Shown: one piece after another, positions 1 through 9,827 of the stretch
Numbering within the stretch: position 1 is the first letter of the stretch
Layout of the letters: every line of letters starts with the position of its first letter
Origin: Auanema rhodensis
Lineage: Eukaryota > Nematoda > Chromadorea > Rhabditida > Rhabditidae
Length of the DNA stretch: 64,000 nt
Assembly (NCBI GenBank): GCA_964057225.1
Contig: OZ059895.1
Span: 4,030,001 to 4,094,000, forward strand
Reading direction: 5' to 3'
The notes under the pieces: generated by a model
What the model saw: only the letters and a program-made list of their open reading frames with translations
What the model was told of the DNA's origin: nothing
The model's database searches: none
Translations under genes and position numbers: made by a program

Positions 1-107
1 TATAAGTGTGAACTTATATCAGTTGATATCTCGGTGCATTTTCAAGCTAGCGCAAATCTGATAACACAGATCGACGCAGCTTAAAAATCCGCATTGAATG
101 CACTATA

Positions 108-124
108 CTTCATTGAGAAACGCT
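108..124 (+). other. Degenerate CENP-B-box-like sequence (plus strand)
   Basis: CTTCATTGAGAAACGCT resembles the mammalian CENP-B box CTTCGTTGGAAACGGGA. If one A is treated as an insertion, CTTC-TTG-GAAACG aligns, about 13 of 17 positions. The essential G of TTCG and the last two G residues of CGGG are not present, so binding by a canonical CENP-B is doubtful. Partial CENP-B-box matches have been reported in several invertebrate satellites and often arise by chance. The site is conserved in almost all monomers. Confidence 0.4.
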
Positions 125-172
125 TAATACAAAACTTAGTTATGATCGTTTGAAAAATGATGCATTAGTGTA

Positions 173-198
173 TGTTGAGTTTCCATGTACACTCAACA
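173..198. repeat. Mid-monomer inverted repeat (8 bp arms)
   Basis: TGTTGAGT (173-180) and ACTCAACA (191-198) are perfect complementary arms around a 10 bp spacer, TTCCATGTAC. An alternative pairing uses AGTGTA (167-172) with TACACT (188-193). The element is almost invariant across both arms. Exceptions are the GTTAGGTGT copies beside the inversion, the CAACTTTGC copies in the 6-mer HOR, ACTCAAGATT copies and one GTGGAGTG copy, all of which alter an arm or its edge. Conservation above the surrounding A/T tracts suggests constraint or simply slow change. Confidence 0.85.
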
Positions 199-206
199 TT
201 GCTTCC

Positions 207-285
207 AAAAACATTTTGACAAAAATTTTTTCGAAAAATTTCAAAATAATTTAGCAAAAAGTAGATGTTTTTAGATTCCTTTTTT
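207..285. other. Phased A/T tracts, predicted curved DNA
   Basis: Runs of A or T lie at 207-211, 214-217, 221-231, 234-241, 243-252, 256-260, 268-272 and 280-285. Most centres are about 10 to 12 bp apart (roughly 215, 226, 237, 248, 258, 270, 282). A-tracts in phase with the helix bend DNA, and curvature is a recurring property of satellite monomers. The stretch repeats every 351 bp. The 12 bp palindrome TTTTT-CG-AAAAA (227-238) sits in its centre in X and Y copies and is broken by CG to CA in Z copies. Confidence 0.7.
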
Positions 286-349
286 CAAGGCAAAGACGAT
301 GGGCAATGTTATTCAATGAAAAAATTAATTCTTCAGGGTGAAAATCGAG

Positions 350-371
350 GATATAAGTGTGAACTTATATC
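350..371. repeat. Inverted repeat spanning the monomer boundary
   Basis: GATATAAGT (350-358) and ACTTATATC (363-371) are perfect 9 bp complementary arms around the loop GTGA. The structure recurs at nearly every monomer boundary, about 180 times in the window. In AAGTTTGAAC copies the arms stay intact and only the loop changes (TTGA). In GAACATATAT copies one arm position is mismatched. In ATCGAAGATATAAG copies the arms are unaffected. It could extrude as a small hairpin or be bound by a dimeric protein; neither is shown by the sequence. Confidence 0.85.
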
Positions 372-702
372 AGTTGATATCTCGGTGCATTTTCAAGCTA
401 GCGCAAATCTGATAACACAGATCGACGCAGCTTAAAAATCCGCATCGAATGCACTATACTTCATTGAGAAACGCTTAATACAAAAATTAGTTATGATCAT
501 TTGAAAAATGATGCATTAGTGTATGTTGAGTTTCCATGTACACTCAACATTGCTTCCAAAAACATTTTGACAAAAATTTTTTCGAAAAATTTCAAAATAA
601 TTTAGCAAAAAGTAGATGTTTTTAGATTCATTTTTTTGAGGCAAAGACGATGGACAATGTTATTCAACGAAAAAATTAATTCTTCAGGGTGAAAATCGAG
701 GA
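352..702 (+). repeat. Representative 351 bp satellite monomer (Y haplotype)
   Basis: This second copy serves as a map of the unit (monomer coordinates in brackets). A 9 bp-arm inverted repeat straddles the start [350 to 20 of the next copy]. ATATCA-GT-TGATAT lies at [16-29], and an EcoRV-type GATATC at [25-30]. GCTAGC lies at [46-51]. ATCTG and CAGAT arms lie at [56-71]. A degenerate CENP-B-box-like stretch lies at [108-124]. ATGCAT lies at [160-165]. An 8 bp-arm hairpin lies at [173-198]. A/T tracts at about 10-12 bp spacing run over [207-285]. A palindrome TTTTT-CG-AAAAA lies at [227-238], AATTAATT at [323-330], and a second CENP-B-box-like stretch on the minus strand at [304-320]. This copy carries private-looking GATCATTTG and AGGCAAAGACGATGGAC variants that define Y. 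No coding potential is visible in any frame. Confidence 0.95.
655..671 (-). other. Second degenerate CENP-B-box-like sequence (minus strand)
   Basis: Read on the minus strand, the stretch is TTCGTTGAATAACATTG. Its TTCGTTG plus a following A and AAC match the left and middle of the CENP-B box, with one extra T and no CGGG end. Copies at 1, 1054, 5967 and 8073 have CAATGAAA in place of CAACGAAA, which destroys the TTCG. It lies in opposite orientation to the first such sequence in the same monomer. Functional significance is unproven. Confidence 0.35.
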
Positions 703-3700
703 TATAAGTGTGAACTTATATCAGTTGATATCTCGGTGCATTTTTAAGCTAGCGCAAATCTGATAACACAGATCGACGCAGCTTAAAAATCCGCATCGAA
801 TGCACTATACTTCATTGAGAAACGCTTAATACAAAAATTAGTTATGATCGTTTGAAAAATGATGCATTAGTGTATGTTGAGTTTCCATGTACACTCAACA
901 TTGCTTCCAAAAACATTTTGACAAACATTTTTTCAAAAAATTTCAAAATAATTTAGCAAAAAGTAGATGTTTTTAGATTCCTTTTTTCAAGGCAAAGACG
1001 ATGGGCAATGTTATTCAACGAAAAAATTAATTCTTCAGGGTGAAAATCGAGGATATAAGTGTGAACTTATATCAGTTGATATCTCGGTGCATTTTCAAGC
1101 TAGCGCAAATCTGATAACACAGATCGACGCAGCTTAAAAATCCGCATCGAATGCACTATACTTCATTGAGAAACGCTTAATACAAAACTTAGTTATGATC
1201 GTTTGAAAAATGATGCATTAGTGTATGTTGAGTTTCCATGTACACTCAACATTGCTTCCAAAAACATTTTGACAAAAATTTTTTCGAAAAATTTCAAAAT
1301 AATTTAGCAAAAAGTAGATGTTTTTAGATTCCTTTTTTCAAGGCAAAGACGATGGGCAATGTTATTCAATGAAAAAATTAATTCTTCAGGGTGAAAATCG
1401 AGGATATAAGTGTGAACTTATATCAGTTGATATCTCGGTGCATTTTCAAGCTAGCGCAAATCTGATAACACAGATCGACGCAGCTTAAAAATCCGCATCG
1501 AATGCACTATACTTCATTGAGAAACGCTTAATACAAAAATTAGTTATGATCGTTTGAAAAATGATGCATTAGTGTATGTTGAGTTTCCATGTACACTCAA
1601 CATTGCTTCCAAAAACATTTTGACAAACATTTTTTCAAAAAATTTCAAAATAATTTAGCAAAAAGTAGATGTTTTTAGATTCCTTTTTTCAAGGCAAAGA
1701 CGATGGGCAATGTTATTCAACGAAAAAATTAATTCTTCAGGGTGAAAATCGAGGATATAAGTGTGAACTTATATCAGTTGATATCTCGGTGCATTTTCAA
1801 GCTAGCGCAAATCTGATAACACAGATCGACGCAGCTTAAAAATCCGCATCGAATGCACTATACTTCATTGAGAAACGCTTAATACAAAAATTAGTTATGA
1901 TCGTTTGAAAAATGATGCATTAGTGTATGTTGAGTTTCCATGTACACTCAACATTGCTTCCAAAAACATTTTGACAAAAATTTTTTCGAAAAATTTCAAA
2001 ATAATTTAGCAAAAAGTAGATGTTTTTAGATTCATTTTTTTAAGGCAAAGACGATGGACAATGTTATTCAACGAAAAAATTAATTCTTCAGGGTGAAAAT
2101 CGAAGATATAAGTGTGAACTTATATCAGTTGATATCTCGGTGCATTTTTAAGCTAGCGCAAATCTGATAACACAGATCTACGCAGCTTAAAAATCCGCAT
2201 CGAATGCACTATACTTCATTGAGAAACGCTTAATACAAAAATTAGTTATGATCGTTTGAAAAATGATGCATTAGTGTATGTTGAGTTTCCATGTACACTC
2301 AACATTGCTTCCAAAAACATTTTGACAAAAATTTTTTCAAAAAATTTCAAAATAATTTAGCAAAAAGTAGATGTTTTTAGATTCCTTTTTTCAAGGCAAA
2401 GACGATGGGCAATGTTATTCAACGAAAAAATTAATTCTTCAGGGTGAAAATCGAGGATATAAGTGTGAACTTATATCAGTTGATATCTCGGTGCATTTTT
2501 AAGCTAGCGCAAATCTGACAACACAGATCTACGCAGCTTAAAAATCCGCATCGAATGCACTATACTTCATTGAGAAACGCTTAATACAAAAATTAGTTAT
2601 GATCGTTTGAAAAATGATGCATTAGTGTATGTTGAGTTTCCATGTACACTCAACATTGCTTCCAAAAACATTTTGACAAAAATTTTTTCAAAAAATTTCA
2701 AAATAATTTAGCAAAAAGTAGATGTTTTTAGATTCCTTTTTTCAAGGCAAAGACGATGGGCAATGTTATTCAACGAAAAAATTAATTCTTCAGGGTGAAA
2801 ATCGAGGATATAAGTGTGAACTTATATCAGTTGATATCTCGGTGCATTTTCAAGCTAGCGCAAATCTGATAACACAGATGGACGCAGCTTAAAAATCCGC
2901 ATCGAATGCACTATACTTCATTGAGAAACGCTTAATACAAAACTTAGTTATGATCGTTTGAAAAATGATGCATTAGTGTATGTTGAGTTTCCATGTACAC
3001 TCAACATTGCTTCCAAAAACATTTTGACAAAAATTTTTTCGAAAAATTTCAAAATAATTTAGCAAAAAGTAGATGTTTTTAGATTCATTTTTTTAAGGCA
3101 AAGACGATGGACAATGTTATTCAACGAAAAAATTAATTCTTCAGGGTGAAAATCGAGGATATAAGTGTGAACTTATATCAGTTGATATCTCGGTGCATTT
3201 TCAAGCTAGCGCAAATCTGATAACACAGATCGACGCAGCTTAAAAATCCGCATCGAATGCACTATACTTCATTGAGAAACGCTTAATACAAAAATTAGTT
3301 ATGATCATTTGAAAAATGATGCATTAGTGTATGTTGAGTTTCCATGTACACTCAACATTGCTTCCAAAAACATTTTGACAAAAATTTTTTCGAAAAATTT
3401 CAAAATAATTTAGCAAAAAGTAGATGTTTTTAGATTCATTTTTTTGAGGCAAAGACGATGGACAATGTTATTCAACGAAAAAATTAATTCTTCAGGGTGA
3501 AAATCGAGGATATAAGTGTGAACTTATATCAGTTGATATCTCGGTGCATTTTTAAGCTAGCGCAAATCTGATAACACAGATCGACGCAGCTTAAAAATCC
3601 GCATCGAATGCACTATACTTCATTGAGAAACGCTTAATACAAAAATTAGTTATGATCGTTTGAAAAATGATGCATTAGTGTATGTTGAGTTTCCATGTAC

Positions 3701-3861
3701 ACTCAACATTGCTTCCAAAAACATTTTGACAAACATTTTTTCAAAAAATTTCAAAATAATTTAGCAAAAAGTAGATGTTTTTAGATTCCTTTTTTCAAGG
3801 CAAAGACGATGGGCAATGTTATTCAACGAAAAAATTAATTCTTCAGGGTGAAAATCGAGGA

Positions 3862-4211
3862 TATAAGTGTGAACTTATATCAGTTGATATCTCGGTGCAT
3901 TTCAAGCTAGCGCAAATCTGATAACACAGATCGACGCAGCTTAAAAATCCGCATCGAATGCACTATACTTCATTGAGAAACGCTTAATACAAAAATTAGT
4001 CATGATCGTTTGAAAAATGATGCATTAGTGTATGTTGAGTTTCCATGTACACTCAACATTGCTTCCAAAAACATTTTGACAAACATTTTTTCAAAAAATT
4101 TCAAAATAATTTAGCAAAAAGTAGATGTTTTTAGATTCCTTTTTTCGAGGCAAAGACGATGGGCAATGTTATTCAACGAAACAATTAATTCTTCAGGGTG
4201 AAAATCGAGGA
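3862..4211 (+). repeat. 350 bp length-variant monomer
   Basis: One T is missing in CGGTGCATTTCAAGC (others have CGGTGCATTTTCAAGC), around 3900. It is the only shortened monomer found. The change was not spread to any other copy in the window. The copy also has AGTCATGATC and TTTTTTCGAGGC. Confidence 0.93.
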
Positions 4212-4913
4212 TATAAGTGTGAACTTATATCAGTTGATATCTCGGTGCATCTTCAAGCTAGCGCAAATCTGATAACACAGATCGACGCAGCTTAAAAATC
4301 CGCATCGAATGCACTATACTTCATTCAGAAACGCTTAATACAAAAATTAGTTATGATCGTTTGAAAAATGATGCATTAGTGTATGTTGAGTTTCCATGTA
4401 CACTCAAGATTGCTTCCAAAAACATTTTGACAAACATTTTTTCAAAAAATTTCAAAATAATTTAGCAAAAAGTAGATGTTTTTAGATTCCTTTTTTCAAG
4501 GCAAAGACGATGGGCAATGTTATTCAACGAAACAATTAATTCTTCAGGGTGAAAATCGAGGATATAAGTGTGAACTTATATCAGTTGATATCTCGGTGCA
4601 TCTTCAAGCTAGCGCAAATCTGATAACACAGATCGACGCAGCTTAAAAATCCGCATCGAATGCACTATACTTCATTGAGAAACGCTTAATACAAAAATTA
4701 GTTATGATCGTTTGAAAAATGATGCATTAGTGTATGTTGAGTTTCCATGTACACTCAACATTGCTTCCAAAAACATTTTGACAAACATTTTTTCAAAAAA
4801 TTTCAAAATAATTTAGCAAAAAGTAGATGTTTTTAGATTCCTTTTTTCAAGGCAAAGACGATGGGCAATGTTATTCAACGAAAAAATTAATTCTTCAGGG
4901 TGAAAATCGAGGA

Positions 4914-7900
4914 TATAAGTGTGAACTTATATCAGTTGATATCTCGGTGCATTTTCAAGCTAGCGCAAATCTGATAACACAGATCGACGCAGCTTAAAAA
5001 TCCGCATCGAATGCACTATACTTCATTGAGAAACGCTTAATACAAAAATTAGTTATGATCGTTTGAAAAATGATGCATTAGTGTATGTTGAGTTTCCATG
5101 TACACTCAACATTGCTTCCAAAAACATTTTGACAAAAATTTTTTCGAAAAATTTCAAAATAATTTAGCAAAAAGTAGATGTTTTTAGATTCATTTTTTTA
5201 AGGCAAAGACGATGGACAATGTTATTCAACGAAAAAATTAATTCTTCAGGGTGAAAATCGAAGATATAAGTGTGAACTTATATCAGTTGATATCTCGGTG
5301 CATTTTTAAGCTAGCGCAAATCTGATAACACAGATCTACGCAGCTTAAAAATCCGCATCGAATGCACTATACTTCATTGAGAAACGCTTAATACAAAAAT
5401 TAGTTATGATCGTTTGAAAAATGATGCATTAGTGTATGTTGAGTTTCCATGTACACTCAACATTGCTTCCAAAAACATTTTGACAAAAATTTTTTCAAAA
5501 AATTTCAAAATAATTTAGCAAAAAGTAGATGTTTTTAGATTCCTTTTTTCAAGGCAAAGACGATGGGCAATGTTATTCAACGAAAAAATTAATTCTTCAG
5601 GGTGAAAATCGAGGATATAAGTGTGAACTTATATCAGTTGATATCTCGGTGCATTTTCAAGCTAGCGCAAATCTGATAACACAGATCGACGCAGCTTAAA
5701 AATCCGCATCGAATGCACTATACTTCATTGAGAAACGCTTAATACAAAACTTAGTTATGATCGTTTGAAAAATGATGCATTAGTGTATGTTGAGTTTCCA
5801 TGTACACTCAACATTGCTTCCAAAAACATTTTGACAAAAATTTTTTCGAAAAATTTCAAAATAATTTAGCAAAAAGTAGATGTTTTTAGATTCATTTTTT
5901 TAAGGCAAAGACGATGGACAATGTTATTCAACGAAAAAATTAATTCTTCAGGGTGAAAATCGAGGATATAAGTGTGAACTTATATCAGTTGATATCTCGG
6001 TGCATTTTCAAGCTAGCGCAAATCTGATAACACAGATCGACGCAGCTTAAAAATCCGCATTGAATGCACTATACTTCATTGAGAAACGCTTAATACAAAA
6101 CTTAGTTATGATCGTTTGAAAAATGATGCATTAGTGTATGTTGAGTTTCCATGTACACTCAACATTGCTTCCAAAAACATTTTGACAAAAATTTTTTCGA
6201 AAAATTTTAAAATAATTTAGCAAAAAGTAGATGTTTTTAGATTCCTTTTTTCAAGGCAAAGACGATGGGCAATGTTATTCAATGAAAAAATTAATTCTTC
6301 AGGGTGAAAATCGAGGATATAAGTGTGAACTTATATCAGTTGATATCTCGGTGCATTTTCAAGCTAGCGCAAATCTGATAACACAGATCGACGCAGCTTA
6401 AAAATCCGCATCGAATGCACTATACTTCATTGAGAAACGCTTAATACAAAAATTAGTTATGATCATTTGAAAAATGATGCATTAGTGTATGTTGAGTTTC
6501 CATGTACACTCAACTTTGCTTCCAAAAACATTTTGACAAAAATTTTTTCGAAAAATTTCAAAATAATTTAGCAAAAAGTAGATGTTTTCAGATTCATTTT
6601 TTTGAGGCAAAGACGATGGACAATGTTATTCGACGAAAAAATTAATTCTTCAGGGTGAAAATCGAGGATATAAGTGTGAACTTATATCAGTTGATATCTC
6701 GGTGCATTTTTAAGCTAGCGCAAATCTGATAACACAGATCGACGCAGCTTAAAAATCCGCATCGAATGCACTATACTTCATTGAGAAACGCTTAATACAA
6801 AAATTAGTTATGATCGTTTGAAAAATGATGCATTAGTGTATGTTGAGTTTCCATGTACACTCAACATTGCTTCCAAAAACATTTTGACAAACATTTTTTC
6901 AAAAAATTTCAAAATAATTTAGCAAAAAGTAGATGTTTTTAGATTCCTTTTTTCAAGGCAAAGACGATGGGCAATGTTATTCAACGAAAAAATTAATTCT
7001 TCAGGGTGAAAATCGAGGATATAAGTGTGAACTTATATCAGTTGATATCTCGGTGCATTTTCAAGCTAGCGCAAATCTGATAACACAGATCGACGCAGCT
7101 TAAAAATCCGCATCGAATGCACTATACTTCATTGAGAAACGCTTAATACAAAAATTAGTTATGATCGTTTGAAAAATGATGCATTAGTGTATGTTGAGTT
7201 TCCATGTACACTCAACATTGCTTCCAAAAACATTTTGACAAAAATTTTTTCGAAAAATTTCAAAATAATTTAGCAAAAAGTAGATGTTTTTAGATTCATT
7301 TTTTTAAGGCAAAGACGATGGACAATGTTATTCAACGAAAAAATTAATTCTTCAGGGTGAAAATCGAAGATATAAGTGTGAACTTATATCAGTTGATATC
7401 TCGGTGCATTTTTAAGCTAGCGCAAATCTGATAACACAGATCTACGCAGCTTAAAAATCCGCATCGAATGCACTATACTTCATTGAGAAACGCTTAATAC
7501 AAAATATAGTTATGATCGTTTGAAAAATGATGCATTAGTGTATGTTGAGTTTCCATGTACACTCAACATTGCTTCCAAAAACATTTTGACAAAAATTTTT
7601 TCAAAAAATTTCAAAATAATTTAGCAAAAAGTAGATGTTTTTAGATTCCTTTTTTCAAGGCAAAGACGATGGGCAATGTTATTCAACGAAAAAATTAATT
7701 CTTCAGGGTGAAAATCGAGGATATAAGTGTGAACTTATATCAGTTGATATCTCGGTGCATTTTCAAGCTAGCGCAAATCTGATAACACAGATCGACGCAG
7801 CTTAAAAATCCGCATCGAATGCACTATACTTCATTGAGAAACGCTTAATACAAAACTTAGTTATGATCGTTTGAAAAATGATGCATTAGTGTATGTTGAG

Positions 7901-9125
7901 TTTCCATGTACACTCAACATTGCTTCCAAAAACATTTTGACAAAAATTTTTTCGAAAAATTTCAAAATAATTTAGCAAAAAGTAGATGTTTTTAGATTCA
8001 TTTTTTTAAGGCAAAGACGATGGACAATGTTATTCAACGAAAAAATTAATTCTTCAGGGTGAAAATCGAGGATATAAGTGTGAACTTATATCAGTTGATA
8101 TCTCGGTGCATTTTCAAGCTAGCGCAAATCTGATAACACAGATCGACGCAGCTTAAAAATCCGCATTGAATGCACTATACTTCATTGAGAAACGCTTAAT
8201 ACAAAACTTAGTTATGATCGTTTGAAAAATGATGCATTAGTGTATGTTGAGTTTCCATGTACACTCAACATTGCTTCCAAAAACATTTTGACAAAAATTT
8301 TTTCGAAAAATTTTAAAATAATTTAGCAAAAAGTAGATGTTTTTAGATTCCTTTTTTCAAGGCAAAGACGATGGGCAATGTTATTCAATGAAAAAATTAA
8401 TTCTTCAGGGTGAAAATCGAGGATATAAGTGTGAACTTATATCAGTTGATATCTCGGTGCATTTTCAAGCTAGCGCAAATCTGATAACACAGATCGACGC
8501 AGCTTAAAAATCCGCATCGAATGCACTATACTTCATTGAGAAACGCTTAATACAAAAATTAGTTATGATCATTTGAAAAATGATGCATTAGTGTATGTTG
8601 AGTTTCCATGTACACTCAACTTTGCTTCCAAAAACATTTTGACAAAAATTTTTTCGAAAAATTTCAAAATAATTTAGCAAAAAGTAGATGTTTTCAGATT
8701 CATTTTTTTGAGGCAAAGACGATGGACAATGTTATTCGACGAAAAAATTAATTCTTCAGGGTGAAAATCGAGGATATAAGTGTGAACTTATATCAGTTGA
8801 TATCTCGGTGCATTTTTAAGCTAGCGCAAATCTGATAACACAGATCGACGCAGCTTAAAAATCCGCATCGAATGCACTATACTTCATTGAGAAACGCTTA
8901 ATACAAAAATTAGTTATGATCGTTTGAAAAATGATGCATTAGTGTATGTTGAGTTTCCATGTACACTCAACATTGCTTCCAAAAACATTTTGACAAACAT
9001 TTTTTCAAAAAATTTCAAAATAATTTAGCAAAAAGTAGATGTTTTTAGATTCCTTTTTTCAAGGCAAAGACGATGGGCAATGTTATTCAACGAAAAAATT
9101 AATTCTTCAGGGTGAAAATCGAGGA
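4914..9125 (+). repeat. 6-monomer HOR, two tandem copies of 2106 bp
   Basis: Copies at 4914-7019 and 7020-9125 match monomer for monomer. Private variants recur at exactly 2106 bp. CAACTTTGCTTCC lies at 6511 and 8617. GTTTTCAGATTC and TTCGACGAAAA lie in the monomers at 6318 and 8424. AAATTTTAAAATAA and CGCATTGAATG lie in those at 5967 and 8073. CAGATCTACG lies in those at 5265 and 7371. The one difference I noticed is CAAAATATAG near 7501 against CAAAAATTAG near 5395. Such near-identity indicates a very recent tandem duplication, presumably by unequal exchange (inferred). Confidence 0.93.
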
Positions 9126-9827
9126 TATAAGTGTGAACTTATATCAGTTGATATCTCGGTGCATTTTCAAGCTAGCGCAAATCTGATAACACAGATCGAC
9201 GCAGCTTAAAAATCCGCATCGAATGCACTATACTTCATTGAGAAACGCTTAATACAAAACTTAGTTATGATCGTTTGAAAAATGATGCATTAGTGTATGT
9301 TGAGTTTCCATGTACACTCAACATTGCTTCCAAAAACATTTTGACAAAAATTTTTTCGAAAAATTTCAAAATAATTTAGCAAAAAGTAGATGTTTTTAGA
9401 TTCATTTTTTTGAGGCAAAGACGATGGACAATGTTATTCAACGAAAAAATTAATTCTTCAGGGTGAAAATCGAGGATATAAGTGTGAACTTATATCAGTT
9501 GATATCTCGGTGCATTTTTAAGCTAGCGCAAATCTGATAACACAGATCGACGCAGCTTAAAAATCCGCATCGAATGCACTATACTTCATTGAGAAACGCT
9601 TAATACAAAAATTAGTTATGATCGTTTGAAAAATGATGCATTAATGTATGTTGAGTTTCCATGTACACTCAAGATTGCTTCCAAAAACATTTTGACAAAC
9701 ATTTTTTCAAAAAATTTCAAAATAATTTAGCAAAAAGTAGATGTTTTTAGATTCCTTTTTTCAAGGCAAAGACGATGGGCAATGTTATTCAACGAAACAA
9801 TTAATTCTTCAGGGTGAAAATCGAGGA
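9126..9827 (+). repeat. Linker monomers between HOR blocks
   Basis: These two copies lie between the 6-mer and 4-mer blocks. The first (9126) is a Y copy with CAAAACTTAG. The second (9477) is Z-like, with ACTCAAGATTGC and GAAACAATTAA. The copy at 4212 also carries both of those changes, 15 monomers upstream. The pair therefore seems assembled from units of the left-edge block rather than from either neighbouring HOR. Confidence 0.8.

Larger units (their letters stand above)
1..4913 (+). repeat. Left-edge block, mixed HOR (14 monomers)
   Basis: The copies at 1, 352 and 703 form an X-Y-Z triplet: CAAAACTTAG with CG at 232-233, then the GATCATTTG Y copy, then a TTTTTAAG/ACAAACATT Z copy. A related Y-Z pair lies at 3160-3861. 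Copies at 2107 and 2458 share CAGATCTACG. The copy at 2809 alone has CAGATGGACG. Copies at 3862 and 4212 share GAAACAATTAA near their ends, and 4212 and 4563 share GCATCTTCAAG. The copy at 3862 is 350 bp. The triplet and the CAGATCTACG copies resemble members of the 6-mer block that follows, so this block looks like an older, shuffled version of it. Confidence 0.85.

Noticed and set aside
56-71. ATCTG/CAGAT inverted repeat as an operator or terminator
   Set aside because: The arms are only 5 bp, and an AT-rich 351 bp unit is expected to contain such matches; no gene is nearby to regulate.
101-110. TATACTT as a TATA box or promoter within each monomer
   Set aside because: In DNA of about 31% GC such motifs are expected by chance, and no transcript or downstream gene supports it. 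Satellite transcription remains possible but unseen.
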